Source of the DNA: Methanoregula formicica SMSP
Lineage (GTDB): Archaea > Halobacteriota > Methanomicrobia > Methanomicrobiales > Methanospirillaceae
DNA length: 64,000 nucleotides
Direction of reading: 5' to 3'
Assembly (NCBI RefSeq): GCF_000327485.1
Contig: NC_019943.1
Coordinates: forward strand, 2,108,001 to 2,172,000
Position 1 is the first letter of the stretch; every line of letters starts with the position of its first letter. The notes below the pieces were generated by a model. It was not told the DNA's origin. It saw nothing but the letters and a program-made list of their open reading frames with translations, and did not search any database. A program made the translations under genes and the position numbers. This document shows positions 1 to 9,072 of this stretch, in pieces.

Positions 1-910
1 GTGTTTTACCGGTTCCTGTCGGCGCAGTTATTGAAAATATTTTTTTATCCGTGGATTGTTGAATCGTCAGTATAACAGATTCGAATATTTCATTGCGGAT
101 TCTGTTGATATTACTCGAGTTCGCTTTTTGGAATTCAGGATTTGCCTTATATTTTTCAACAATATCCGATGGCAATGTCGGTCGACGTATCTCCTCAACA
201 TGACCGGCATGTTTCTTATCGGAATCAATTAGTACCGAGTATAACAGTTGGATGATCAAGAATGGGAGGGGTTCTGCTTGATTTGAACTTTCTTTTTTGA
301 AGAAGTATGCATCTTTTCGTAGATGTTTGATAACATTGTCCAATATCTCCGGAGATTGACATTCTTTTTCATAATGAGAGAGATTGTTGAAAATTATTTG
401 AACTTGGATGTCAGTACTGAGAAAAAGAACAGAATATATCTCTTTTATATCAGGATCATTTCTTCGGACATCCGATAGTTGTTCCCGTATATTAGAAAAT
501 TCCCGTAATAATTGCTCTGAATTTACATCCTTCTCAATCGCATCCAAATTACCGTGATGGTGTTTTACAATGATGTATCCGAAAAATGGGATATATTTAA
601 AGAGAGCGTGGTTTTCATATTTTCTTATCCGAATAAATTCAGATAATACTTCATAGGTGAATAACGCAGAGATCAAACCGTGATGTGTTAATCCCTCACT
701 ACGCCGTTTTTTCTCAAGGTATTCCTGAAAAAATGTTGTAAATTTTCCAAAATCATGGGAAATCCCAATCAGATAGGCAACATCAGACAAGAATTGTTTA
801 TCCAGATTGTTGATGCGTTTTTCGAGCAAAATATTGCGCTCGGTCTCACCAACTGTTTTTAGGTGATCTTTTAAAAGAATATCAGGATGCCGATGTGAAA
901 AAAAATTCAT
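1..910 (-). CDS. cas3: CRISPR-associated helicase/HD nuclease Cas3 (partial, N-terminal part)
   Basis: Reading leftward from an ATG at 910, the frame stays open to the window edge (303 codons). The translation has an HD-nuclease pattern: His52-Asp53 in GISHDFGKF, a His pair near 76-77 in LTHHG, and a His triplet near 117-119 in VKHHHGN. It ends at the edge in TAPTGTGKT, a Walker A motif that opens a helicase domain. HD fused ahead of an SF2 helicase is the Cas3 layout, the nuclease-helicase recruited by Cascade to degrade target DNA. The start lies 4 bases after the cas5 stop, so translation is probably coupled. The C-terminal helicase part and any cas4/cas1/cas2 genes would lie to the left, outside the window. 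Base composition is AT-rich like the rest of this operon. Confidence 0.9.
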   Translation of the reverse strand, partial: MNFFSHRHPDILLKDHLKTVGETERNILLEKRINNLDKQFLSDVAYLIGISHDFGKFTTFFQEYLEKKRRSEGLTHHGLISALFTYEVLSEFIRIRKYENHALFKYIPFFGYIIVKHHHGNLDAIEKDVNSEQLLREFSNIREQLSDVRRNDPDIKEIYSVLFLSTDIQVQIIFNNLSHYEKECQSPEILDNVIKHLRKDAYFFKKESSNQAEPLPFLIIQLLYSVLIDSDKKHAGHVEEIRRPTLPSDIVEKYKANPEFQKANSSNINRIRNEIFESVILTIQQSTDKKIFSITAPTGTGKT

Positions 911-914
911 GATA

Positions 915-1667
915 TCACATGAACATGATATTTTCAGTTTTTCCCTGATAGGATACCTGGTACGCCGGTTCTTTTAAGGCCGCAACAATAGCTTTCCCAT
1001 TCTTTTCAAAGAGATATTCTTCATACCGGGTAACTTCACGTTTCCCGGAGAAGTCCGCCGGCATTTTTTCTAGGAGATATTGTGCAGTTATATCTTCAAA
1101 TTTTAATCCCCGATCAACGATTGCACTCTTCCGGCATACAGAATTCAGGTTCACGGGTTTATCAAAAGGAATTTCATTAACCGTCCCTTCGGAAATAAAT
1201 TCAATTTCCCCTAAAAATTCTGTAATCCCCAAGTATGCGGGATATACGAACAATTTCTGTTCCAGTCGATTCTTTAATTTCTCGTGAATGGATGCGCACG
1301 ATATATATATTCGGTACGAGATTTCTGAATCGTCAACCGGGCAAATAATCTCTAGCGGAATCTGGGCGGGTTCGATATCTGGATTATCAGATAGTAAATC
1401 CTCAATTGAAAACTTTTTATTCGAATTACGGTAATTCATGGTTTGCATCATTTTTCTTACGGGCGTTTTCAGAGCGAGGGCAATTTTACAATGGGAGTCG
1501 CTCAATTTCTCATAATATGAATCCCGTTCATAACCCAGTAATCCTGCAACCAATCCGGAAATTACTGTCCTGGGGGGGAATGTGTAACTCAATGAAGAAG
1601 AATTTGTAAAATACTTCCGGAAATGTGCCAAGCGACCTTTGAGATCAAAAATGAGAATCTCTTTCAC
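915..1667 (-). CDS. cas5: Type I-B CRISPR-associated protein Cas5
   Basis: A 250-residue RAMP-superfamily protein starting at a GTG at 1667, preceded by GAGGAAG as ribosome binding site. The N-terminus (ILIFDLKGRLAHFRKYFTN, then SLSYTFPPRTVISGLVAGLLG) is the typical Cas5 opening: a first beta strand followed by the conserved SYxxPPRT stretch. In type I-B Cascade, Cas5 holds the 5' handle of the crRNA beside Cas8b and the first Cas7. The gene sits 9 bases after cas7 and 4 bases before cas3. The neighbours indicate the I-B (Hmari/Cas5h) subtype rather than I-A or I-C; the subtype comes from context more than from this protein alone. Confidence 0.88.
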   Translation of the reverse strand: MKEILIFDLKGRLAHFRKYFTNSSSLSYTFPPRTVISGLVAGLLGYERDSYYEKLSDSHCKIALALKTPVRKMMQTMNYRNSNKKFSIEDLLSDNPDIEPAQIPLEIICPVDDSEISYRIYISCASIHEKLKNRLEQKLFVYPAYLGITEFLGEIEFISEGTVNEIPFDKPVNLNSVCRKSAIVDRGLKFEDITAQYLLEKMPADFSGKREVTRYEEYLFEKNGKAIVAALKEPAYQVSYQGKTENIMFM

Positions 1668-1676
1668 GATTCTTCC

Positions 1677-2747
1677 TCAAGCAGGAGATTTCTTTTCGAT
1701 TGGTTTGATTGTTATTTGATGTAATTTCTCCATCCCCAATTTTTCGAACTGCTTGGTGATTTCACCATCTTTTACGTGGAATTCTGGGCTCACCCACCAC
1801 TTTATTGATTTAATCTTGTCTTTGTTATCTTCTAAGAGTGTCTTGAGTTTGGATACGTCAAGTGTGTAATCCGAAACATAACGAATCGGGATTTTTGGAT
1901 CGTGGCTGATCGAGATGTATTTCCTCAAGTCTCCAAGGAAAAACTCCGGTGAGTTATATTCGATACGAAGATAGAGTCGTGGATATTGCCCGATTTTTGT
2001 TCTCGTTGCCATGAGCGGGATACTGTTAACGATGGCCTGATCGAATAATTCAATATCCTTATCCGTCAGGGATGTATGTTCAGCTCTCTTCGCGCTGATG
2101 ATACCGTGAAAAGCAATCAGCGAATAATCTACCCGGTAATCTTTACCCATCGCCCCTTGTTTATTCCCAGCTTCAGAGCTGAAATGTGAAGTAATGCCAC
2201 TAGATTCCATGATATTTACTTTATTCAACGAATATCCCCAGTTGAACTGAACGGGACCGGTGAATTTCTTGGATCCGGATTTGGTAGATTTTGACCCGGC
2301 TTTTTCTTCTTTTTCCGAGGATCCTTTTATTGTCATTGTTGCCCCGAAAAACCGGACATCCATCAGATTATCCATGAGGAATTTATCATCGTTCAGAAGA
2401 TCTGCTTTATCCATATTTTTTTCCCGAGCAAGTTCTTCTAATCGCCCGGTAGATGTGACTGATCTACCATCGATATTACAGACAAAAATTGGTTCCCCGA
2501 GATATTGCTCGAAATAATCGCGGATATACCTTTTCAGTCGTAAATCAGAAACGAGATTGATTTCCCGGTCAGGATCCATCCGGGGTTTGTTCTCATTATC
2601 CGGATCGCCATTTGGATTGCACATCTTCGCATCGTAGACAAACAATATTTCATGATTGTTCGCGATCGTCACTTTTTCTGTCATCGTTTTTCCTGACGGT
2701 GCAACATTCGCCGCCGTTACACTCATATCTGTTGTCTTTTTACTCAT
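1677..2747 (-). CDS. cas7: Type I-B CRISPR-associated protein Cas7 (Csh2 family)
   Basis: A protein of about 356 residues. The longest frame extends upstream to 2903, but I chose the ATG at 2747 because GGAGGAGA lies just before it and the extra stretch lies inside cas8b in another frame. The conserved Csh2/Cas7 signature is clear near residue 35: ILFVYDAKMCNPNGDPD, followed by ENKPRMD. Other family features are ATMTIKG, a GPVQFNWGYSLN strand and an ATRTKIGQYPRLY segment. Cas7 forms the helical backbone of Cascade on the crRNA spacer. The start overlaps the end of cas8b by 8 bases, a sign of translational coupling. A Lys/Ser-rich loop around residues 150-165 (SEKEEKAGSKSTKSGSK) looks like a surface-exposed insert. 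Confidence 0.93.
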   Translation of the reverse strand: MSKKTTDMSVTAANVAPSGKTMTEKVTIANNHEILFVYDAKMCNPNGDPDNENKPRMDPDREINLVSDLRLKRYIRDYFEQYLGEPIFVCNIDGRSVTSTGRLEELAREKNMDKADLLNDDKFLMDNLMDVRFFGATMTIKGSSEKEEKAGSKSTKSGSKKFTGPVQFNWGYSLNKVNIMESSGITSHFSSEAGNKQGAMGKDYRVDYSLIAFHGIISAKRAEHTSLTDKDIELFDQAIVNSIPLMATRTKIGQYPRLYLRIEYNSPEFFLGDLRKYISISHDPKIPIRYVSDYTLDVSKLKTLLEDNKDKIKSIKWWVSPEFHVKDGEITKQFEKLGMEKLHQITIKPIEKKSPA

Positions 2748-4764
2748 CGGTATCTCCTCCTTCATCTTCTTCGGTTTCCTGTTCAGTCGGTGCTTCTTGC
2801 TCTCCTCTGGATATCGCTTGGTATGTTGCAAAACTATACCCGGAAAGTATGTAGAAAACATTTTCCTGATTGGACAGATTCCAACTCTGGCTGTATATGT
2901 CAATCATTTTCTTATACTCGTAAAACAGCGATTCATGAAGTTTCAGAATTTTGTATTGGACCAATTTTTCAAATACTTCATTTGTCAAGCGAATAATTGC
3001 CTGGACATTCATTCCCTCAAAATTGATCTTATTAAGTATGGGCTTATTTTTATGTCCCGCTTTCCACTGTTTATTGCCAATTCCACCTATCAGGTATCCA
3101 AGGAGGAATAATGTTTTCCGGGGATCATCGTACACCCCGATATCAGACCAGAATTTATTGATCTCAACCGGAACAGATCCAATATCACTAACCTTTTCCA
3201 TAGTAAATCCTCGTAATAAGTTTAATTCCCTAAAGAATACTAATGCAAAATTCTGTTGCAGTACTTTCCGCCAAAGATGACTTTCTGAGGAAACATTGTA
3301 ACCTCCCCGATTATGGAAGATGATGCGCAATAGTTCTGTGTACTGATCGATTAACAAAGAGTAATCGATCGATCTGGAAGCAAAGACAGCATCGATAATG
3401 TCTAAAAACTTTGTCGAATATGTACGGTCTTTGTTTCCAATGCGAATTGGAATTGTGTAATAGAGACTCTTTAAGGAAATTTTCAGAAAGCCTTGCTGAA
3501 CCGGATAGCCTTTATCGATCTTCAATGCAATTTTTTGTTGTATATCAAGAATTGTATCGAGCCGACTCGGAGGAACATCCTTAATCAACCTTAAAATTTT
3601 AAAATCTCTTCCCTGTTCTGATCGGTAAAAGAGATAATTTATCACAAAATTATTCTTTTCATTCTCTTCAAAATCTCTGAAATTTTTCAGTTCTTTTTCA
3701 AAGATATGAAGTACCGTTAGATTTGATACAGCATTGTTTTTATGAGTAATATACCGGGCGAATCTTGCATAATCCAATTCAAGATTCTTGAACAGCAAAG
3801 TTGGAATCACATAACCATTGAGTTTCCCGATTTTAATTTTCAAATTATTTTTAATGAATGCCTCTCCAGATAGTAGGTTCCCGTAACAAGTTTCGCAGAT
3901 GTTAAAATTTCTTGTGAATTTCCCATCAAGGTCTGATGAAAAACCCAATTTATCCGTCATATAATATTTAAAACTCAAATTTGTTGCAGTGCTTGTTGTT
4001 GCTATATTCTTCTTATTGCATAAGGAACAATTGCCTTGACGATTGAGATATTTTTTATAATTTGTATCTTTCGGATCGAAGAGGCACCCGATTTTTTCAT
4101 TTGATAACATTTTTCGATACTCTTGTCGCGCTGCAAGTGAAGAGCCGTTTAGTTTTATTGTATATATGGAAACGTCATCAGAAGCTAATTTTGATTTTAA
4201 TGAAGTCAGAATATTTTTACTTAATGCTTCGAGATATTTTTTTGAATTCTTTTTTGCTTGATCCTTTTTTTGTGACGGACTGGATAATTCTTTTAATAAC
4301 TCCTTATTTTTTTCAGAGAAGGTAGGTCTTAGATCTGTAGGTAAGGAGAATTTTGTGAAATCAACTCTCCAAATTTTTCTCTCATCCTTTTTTTCTTTAT
4401 AAGATATAGCAATGAAAAATTTTTCCAGAACCATTTGCAGTTCATTTTTTAGCGGATTATCAACTCGTTCCAAAATATTTGATATTGCATCGCCAAAAAT
4501 GAAAGGAAAGACATCTGATGTGAAATAAATTTGCGGCTTATTTCTGGGATTGTTTCCCAGCCAGAGATATTTTTTTCCCGAATCCGGTTTTACTTCTTCA
4601 TAATCACAGGTTATTGTCTGATTCGTTGTGTCGAAATTAAAAATAATTACGTGTTGTTTTTTCTTTTTTATTTCAAGGGGGATTTTTTTTGAGAAGTTAT
4701 CTAAGAGATTATCACCAGCGCCCTTATTTGCGTACTCCCCAATCTCCCGTATCGCTTCAATCAT
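2740..4764 (-). CDS. cas8b: Type I-B CRISPR-associated protein Cas8b (Csh1/TM1802 family)
   Basis: A 674-residue large Cascade subunit if translated from the ATG at 4764; a TTG at 4782 would add six residues. A zinc-binding pair is visible, CSLC (Cys246, Cys249) and CETC (Cys290, Cys293), separated by about 40 residues, as in Csh1/TM1802 proteins. The region between is basic and probably contacts DNA. Cas8b is the PAM-recognising, Cas3-recruiting subunit of type I-B effectors. It is the first gene of the operon, and no cas6 precedes it in the window. The tail ends in an acidic run (TEEDEGGDTDE). The AT-rich codon use (many AAA, TTT, ATT) contrasts with the GC-rich genes after 5.4 kb, which fits horizontal acquisition of the whole cassette. 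Confidence 0.92.
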   Translation of the reverse strand: MIEAIREIGEYANKGAGDNLLDNFSKKIPLEIKKKKQHVIIFNFDTTNQTITCDYEEVKPDSGKKYLWLGNNPRNKPQIYFTSDVFPFIFGDAISNILERVDNPLKNELQMVLEKFFIAISYKEKKDERKIWRVDFTKFSLPTDLRPTFSEKNKELLKELSSPSQKKDQAKKNSKKYLEALSKNILTSLKSKLASDDVSIYTIKLNGSSLAARQEYRKMLSNEKIGCLFDPKDTNYKKYLNRQGNCSLCNKKNIATTSTATNLSFKYYMTDKLGFSSDLDGKFTRNFNICETCYGNLLSGEAFIKNNLKIKIGKLNGYVIPTLLFKNLELDYARFARYITHKNNAVSNLTVLHIFEKELKNFRDFEENEKNNFVINYLFYRSEQGRDFKILRLIKDVPPSRLDTILDIQQKIALKIDKGYPVQQGFLKISLKSLYYTIPIRIGNKDRTYSTKFLDIIDAVFASRSIDYSLLIDQYTELLRIIFHNRGGYNVSSESHLWRKVLQQNFALVFFRELNLLRGFTMEKVSDIGSVPVEINKFWSDIGVYDDPRKTLFLLGYLIGGIGNKQWKAGHKNKPILNKINFEGMNVQAIIRLTNEVFEKLVQYKILKLHESLFYEYKKMIDIYSQSWNLSNQENVFYILSGYSFATYQAISRGEQEAPTEQETEEDEGGDTDE

Positions 4765-4782
4765 CGTATCGTCCCATTGCAA

Positions 4783-5387
4783 AAAGAAAATTATTCCTGC
4801 ACAAATTTATCGTGTCTAATTATCTCCCCTGCATTATTCAACGATCCTCCATTTACCTTTACCATCTATATACTTGCTGATTTGATGGTGTGAAAGTGAT
4901 ACTGGCCGAAGGTAGAACCCCCCCAAACCCCTCTAATGATAGTGCAGATCCGGCCTCTTCAAAAATACCCGCCACAGTCCGACAGGACCTCCGATCTGGA
5001 GGAGGAGAAGAATGCGCAAGCATTCTTCGATTGTATCTGACCTGTGACAGGTAATGTGACCCGCACTTCGGGAGCCCGAAATCTGGCCGGAAAACAGGCG
5101 TTCTTTTCATCCGGACCGTACAGCACTACCCCTCCCCCTTACTTCTGCCTCCCAAAAGCGTACAAAAGCGTTTTACAAAACCACGGAAAATCGCCCGTTT
5201 GCCTAAAATTGACCAATATCCATGGATTTCGAAAACACTGAGCAAAAGTGCACCTGATTTTGCAGATACCACCAGAGAAGGGGTACCTGGAGGGACAATC
5301 CAGGCTCGTACAGGGCCCGGATTGCCAAAAGATTCCGATGAGTACGAAGAGGAGTGAAGAACTCATAAGGTACGCCGGCAAAATTCA
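4783..5387. other. Intergenic region upstream of the cas operon
   Basis: About 600 bases without a convincing gene. On the minus strand a box A-like GATAAATT near 4803-4815 lies about 40 bases before the cas8b start and is a plausible operon promoter. The rest is mixed-composition sequence whose short open frames lack recognisable protein character. I looked for evenly spaced direct repeats of 25-40 bases, as in a CRISPR leader or array, and saw none. Confidence 0.5.
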
Positions 5388-5440
5388 TTCTGCTAATTAC
5401 CAATGAGTAACCTTTATCGTTTCTGCTAATTAGTAATTAG
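5388..5440 (+). promoter_or_regulatory. Repeated AT-rich element in front of the DUF4143 ATPase gene
   Basis: TTCTGCTAATTA occurs at 5388-5399 and again at 5421-5432, a spacing of 33 bases (about three helical turns). CTAATTAC at 5393-5400 and GTAATTAG at 5433-5440 also form an inverted repeat, and the second arm ends one base before the ATG at 5442. This arrangement looks like a two-site operator overlapping the promoter of the following gene. The protein that would bind it is unknown. Confidence 0.45.
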
Positions 5441-5441
5441 T

Positions 5442-6713
5442 ATGGTCTCGAAAGAGCTGCTGCGGCAACTCGTCATCCAGCAGAAAGCCCGGATGGAACA
5501 ACCAGGGGATTTTATCGAACGCTCGATCCTTCCCCTGGTCCTCGCCGCACTGGATGACGACCGGGTGATCATCCTTGCCGGTATCAGGAGATGCGGGAAG
5601 TCCACGCTCATAAAACAAATCATGGAGACAAAGAAGAACTACTGCTATGTCAATTTCGAAGACGAGCGGCTGCTCAGTTTCCGTGCAGAGGATTTTTCCA
5701 TCCTCGATGAAGTGCTCATGGAAATATACGGGCCGTCCTCTACGTACTTCTTTGACGAGATCCAGAACGTGGAAAAGTTTGAAACGTTTGTCCGAAGGCT
5801 CCAGGACCGCGGCAAGAAAGTGATCCTCACCGGCTCCAACGCAGCCCTGTTCAGCAAGGAATTCGGGACCCGACTGACCGGCCGGTACAAACTCTTTGAG
5901 ATATACCCGTTCTCGTTTGTCGAATACCTCCGGTTACAGGGCATCGCAGTCCGCAAAGAATCGCTGTATCTGGCTGAAGAAAAAGCAACCATTGTCCGGG
6001 CTTTTGGGCGCTACACGGAATGCGGCGGGATGCCCGAATACCTCAGAAATCGCGACACGGATTATATCAAAACCCTGTACGACAACATCCTGTACCGGGA
6101 TATCATTGCACGATATTCCATCCGCAGGCAGAGACTGGTGAGGGAGCTGGTCGGGATCCTTGCATCCACCATGACACTCCCGTTTACGTACAACTCGCTG
6201 AAAAAAAGTCTCGGGCTGATGAATGCCATCACAGTCAAGGAGTACATATCCTATCTCAGCGGGGCATACCTGTTCTTCGAACTCGCGCGGTTCGACTACT
6301 CGGTGAAAAAACAGCTGAGCTCGCCCCGCAAGATCTACTGTATCGATACCGCTTTCAGTATCATCAGCGGCTTCTCCCTTTCCCCGGACAAAGGAAGGCT
6401 TCTGGAAAATATCGTCTATATCGAACTGAGGCGGCGGGGAAGCAGGATCTTTTACTTCACGAAGAACCGGGAATGCGACTTCGTCCTCGTTGACCGGAAA
6501 AAAATTACCGGCGCAATCCAGGTCTGTTATGAATTCACGGAAGAAAACCGGGAGCGGGAGATTAGAGGCCTCGCTGAAGCGATGGATGAGTTCAGGCTGG
6601 ACCGTGGCCTGATCCTGACCAGCGATCAGGATGATGAACTGCGGGTCGAAGGGAGGACAATCATCATCCGGCCGGTCTGGAAGTGGCTGCTGGAGAATGA
6701 CGATGCAATCTAG
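5442..6713 (+). CDS. AAA ATPase with C-terminal DUF4143 domain
   Basis: A 423-residue protein of the AAA_14/DUF4143 family common in archaea and anaerobes. Residues about 25-150 form the ATPase core: Walker A in GIRRCGKSTL, Walker B in STYFFDEIQN, and a sensor-like VILTGSNA. The C-terminal DUF4143 part carries LLENIVYIELRRRG, ECDFVLV and AIQVCYE, spaced as in a PD-(D/E)xK nuclease-like fold. The cellular role of this family is not established; proposals range from mobile-element to stress functions. It is monocistronic, and its 3' end overlaps the antitoxin-like gene on the other strand by 50 bases. A repeated AT-rich motif sits directly before the start and may be an operator. The family call is firm; the function is unknown. 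Confidence 0.88.
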   Translation: MVSKELLRQLVIQQKARMEQPGDFIERSILPLVLAALDDDRVIILAGIRRCGKSTLIKQIMETKKNYCYVNFEDERLLSFRAEDFSILDEVLMEIYGPSSTYFFDEIQNVEKFETFVRRLQDRGKKVILTGSNAALFSKEFGTRLTGRYKLFEIYPFSFVEYLRLQGIAVRKESLYLAEEKATIVRAFGRYTECGGMPEYLRNRDTDYIKTLYDNILYRDIIARYSIRRQRLVRELVGILASTMTLPFTYNSLKKSLGLMNAITVKEYISYLSGAYLFFELARFDYSVKKQLSSPRKIYCIDTAFSIISGFSLSPDKGRLLENIVYIELRRRGSRIFYFTKNRECDFVLVDRKKITGAIQVCYEFTEENREREIRGLAEAMDEFRLDRGLILTSDQDDELRVEGRTIIIRPVWKWLLENDDAI

Positions 6714-6951
6714 GCCGGGTTGCCTGGCAATCCTTCCGGGGTCTTACATAATCAAGCTCGGACGTTTTCATTTTCACAAATCCTGCGATCTCGCTCCTGA
6801 CCGCGGCATCGATTGTCTGTAAAAAATCGCAGGCTCTTTTCTCCCCGCCCCCGGTGAGGAGGAGGATCACATCGGAATAAGTCTCGCCGGGCCGCTTATG
6901 GGCCTTGAGCGCGTGATACGCAGATTCCGTGAGGCGGAGAGTTTTTGTCAC
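6664..6951 (-). CDS. VapB-like antitoxin (UPF0330-type), orphan
   Basis: The leftward frame encodes KTLRLTESAYHALKAHKRPG followed by ETYSDVILLL, the hallmark of the short VapB-type antitoxin family (ribbon-helix-helix N-terminus, 'KRPGETYSDVI'). I place the start at the GTG at 6951, giving 95 residues; a GTG at 7005 would add 18 residues that do not match the family opening. Normally a PIN-domain VapC toxin follows directly. Here the strand runs antisense into the end of the ATPase gene and no toxin is present, so this is an orphan antitoxin or the remnant of a broken module. Its last 17 codons overlap the ATPase coding region. Confidence 0.6.
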   Translation of the reverse strand: MTKTLRLTESAYHALKAHKRPGETYSDVILLLTGGGEKRACDFLQTIDAAVRSEIAGFVKMKTSELDYVRPRKDCQATRPRLHRHSPAATSRPAG

Positions 6952-7062
6952 CGGTAAATACAGGGTGCGTCCATAGTTACACTCTTTCGGCACTTCCTCC
7001 TGCACTCACTTTCGCCCTGCCCCACACCCATAAAACCTCCAGCAGCCAATATAGCTGAAGAA

Positions 7063-9072
7063 ATGAACAGCATCGACACCTTCTTCCCGTACAGCGAGTA
7101 CCGGCCCGGCCAGCGCCACATGCTCGAGGTCGCAGCCACGGTTGCCCGCGATGGCGGTATTGCGATGATCGATGCCCCGACCGGCTCCGGGAAATCGAGC
7201 GTGGTTGCTTCGCTCCTTGCCGAGCGCAAAGGCCGGAAGGTTGTGATTGCTGTCCGCACGGTCAGCCAGCTCACGACATTCATCCGCGAGCTTGAGCTCG
7301 TGAAGAAGAAAGCCCCGCAGATCAAAACCGTGTATCTCGTTGGCAAGAAGAGCATGTGCCCACTGGGTGGGGAAGGCGACGTATACCGGCGCTGCGAAGG
7401 GGTCAAGGCATTCAGTACCTCGCTGATGCGGGACCGGGCCGAGAAAGGGGCGATGATTCCGGCAAAGGATCCGTTCATCATCCAGCAGATCCGCAGGATG
7501 GACAGGGAACACCCGCTTCTCTGCCCCTATTATATCAACAGCAAGATGTTCGTTCCCGCTGAAGGCGTTGGAGTGCGGATGGTTCCCTCGACCGAGCTCC
7601 GTAACAAAGCCGACCGCGTGATCCAAAACCCGGTCCCCCCGCGGGATCTCACTGAATACTCATCCGGCCTCTGCCCGTACGAGCTGATGATGCATGCCGC
7701 AAAGAACACAAACGTCGTTATCCTTAACTACCACCATCTTTTCGACCGGCAGATCCGCGAACAATTGTATGCGAACCTGGGGGTCGAGGAACAGGACATC
7801 CTCCTCTTAATTGACGAAGCGCACAACTGCGGGGACGTGATCACCGGGATCGAGAGCGTGACCATGGAAGAACGGGACCTCGAACAGGCCTCGCGCGAAC
7901 TCTCCGGCATGGCCCGGCGGCACAAGGGGGCAGAGGCGGTCCGGCATGTGCTGCCCCGGCTCACGGAGTTCATCCGGGGCTTGCAGAATTCGGTCGAGGC
8001 CGAGGACTGGTTCGATCCCGCGATCTTCGACCGGATGATTGTCCGCGAATCGCTCTACAAGGATATGGACGAGATCGTGGACGACCTCATGGGCCTGTCG
8101 GAAACCATCCGCGAGAAGAACCAGAAGTCAGGGGAGTTTCGCGAAACCGCGATCGAGCGGCTGACGGAATTCCTTCTTCGGCTTTCAAACTCCGCAACCG
8201 ATCCGGCGTTCCTCACCGTATATCGTAAAGAGGAGTCCGGCATCACGCTCGAAGTCCGCAGCATCGATCCCGCAGCTTCGCTTTCTGAAGTGTGCGGCTC
8301 CCATGCCTGCGCCATCCTGATCTCAGGCACACTCTCGCCGGTCGAGAGCTTCCGGAAGTATTACTTCGGCAACGGCAACGTGACCACGCTCTCCCTCCCC
8401 AATGCATTCCCGAAGGAGAACCGGCTCATTGTCTGCGCAAACGACATCACCACCGCGTACTCGATGCGGCAGAACAAGGAGAACACAAACCGTATCGCAG
8501 GATACATACGGTCTTTCTCCTCCCTGAAAGGCAACCGTGCCATCTACTTCCCCAGTTACCAGATCCTCGAGACCTACGCGGATTTGACCGCACGGGATAT
8601 CCGGGGCAAGAAAGTCTTCATCGAGCCCCGCGATGCTGCCGGGGCAGGTGCTGCCCTGACTGAGTTCCTCTCTCTCCCGTCTAGGCGCGAATCCGGTGTT
8701 ATGTTTGCCGTTGCCGGGGGAAAGTGGAGCGAGGGGCTCGATTACCGGGGCGAGATGATGGCAGGCGCGATGGTGATCGGTCTCCCGCTCGCCCCGTTCA
8801 ACCGGGTGCGCAAGATGATGATCGAGTATTACCGGCACAAGTTCGGGCCCGAGGGGGAGTTCCTCTGCTACACCCTGCCGGCCGTCAACCGTTCGCTCCA
8901 GGCGCTCGGGCGGGTGCTGCGAACCCCGGAGGACCGGGGCGTGCTGGTGCTCGGGGAGAAACGGTTTTTGGAAAAGAAGGTCAAAGATGCCCTGCCGGCA
9001 TGGATCCAGGAAGAGATGATCGCATGCGACTGTGACCGGTTCCGCGAGGTGCTTGCGCAATGGAAACCATGA
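7063..9072 (+). CDS. xpd: XPD/Rad3-type DNA repair helicase (4Fe-4S, SF2)
   Basis: A 669-residue 5'-3' DNA helicase of the XPD/DinG group. Walker A is APTGSGKSS (residues 38-46), and the DEAH box is at 251-254. Four cysteines at 99, 111, 154 and 204 lie in the FeS-domain interval between the two and can ligate the 4Fe-4S cluster known from archaeal XPD. Later motifs include ILISGTLSP (motif IV region), the motif V region SEGLDYRG, and motif VI QALGRVLRTPEDRG. The role is unwinding during nucleotide excision or transcription-linked repair. The gene overlaps the following alkyltransferase gene by 13 bases, so the two are probably co-translated. All signature residues are present and nothing suggests decay. 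Confidence 0.93.
   Translation: MNSIDTFFPYSEYRPGQRHMLEVAATVARDGGIAMIDAPTGSGKSSVVASLLAERKGRKVVIAVRTVSQLTTFIRELELVKKKAPQIKTVYLVGKKSMCPLGGEGDVYRRCEGVKAFSTSLMRDRAEKGAMIPAKDPFIIQQIRRMDREHPLLCPYYINSKMFVPAEGVGVRMVPSTELRNKADRVIQNPVPPRDLTEYSSGLCPYELMMHAAKNTNVVILNYHHLFDRQIREQLYANLGVEEQDILLLIDEAHNCGDVITGIESVTMEERDLEQASRELSGMARRHKGAEAVRHVLPRLTEFIRGLQNSVEAEDWFDPAIFDRMIVRESLYKDMDEIVDDLMGLSETIREKNQKSGEFRETAIERLTEFLLRLSNSATDPAFLTVYRKEESGITLEVRSIDPAASLSEVCGSHACAILISGTLSPVESFRKYYFGNGNVTTLSLPNAFPKENRLIVCANDITTAYSMRQNKENTNRIAGYIRSFSSLKGNRAIYFPSYQILETYADLTARDIRGKKVFIEPRDAAGAGAALTEFLSLPSRRESGVMFAVAGGKWSEGLDYRGEMMAGAMVIGLPLAPFNRVRKMMIEYYRHKFGPEGEFLCYTLPAVNRSLQALGRVLRTPEDRGVLVLGEKRFLEKKVKDALPAWIQEEMIACDCDRFREVLAQWKP

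Noticed and set aside
4859-5110. 83-codon leftward frame upstream of the cas operon, considered as a cas6 remnant
   Set aside because: No RAMP features, no ribosome binding site, and the composition is that of ordinary spacer sequence.
5313-5326. 14-base identity GGGCCCGGATTGCC shared with 40550-40563
   Set aside because: A chance match of this length is expected in 64 kb, and the flanks do not align.
4783-5441. Possible CRISPR leader or array
   Set aside because: No set of evenly spaced near-identical repeats could be found; the only repeats are the two 12-base copies near the ATPase start.
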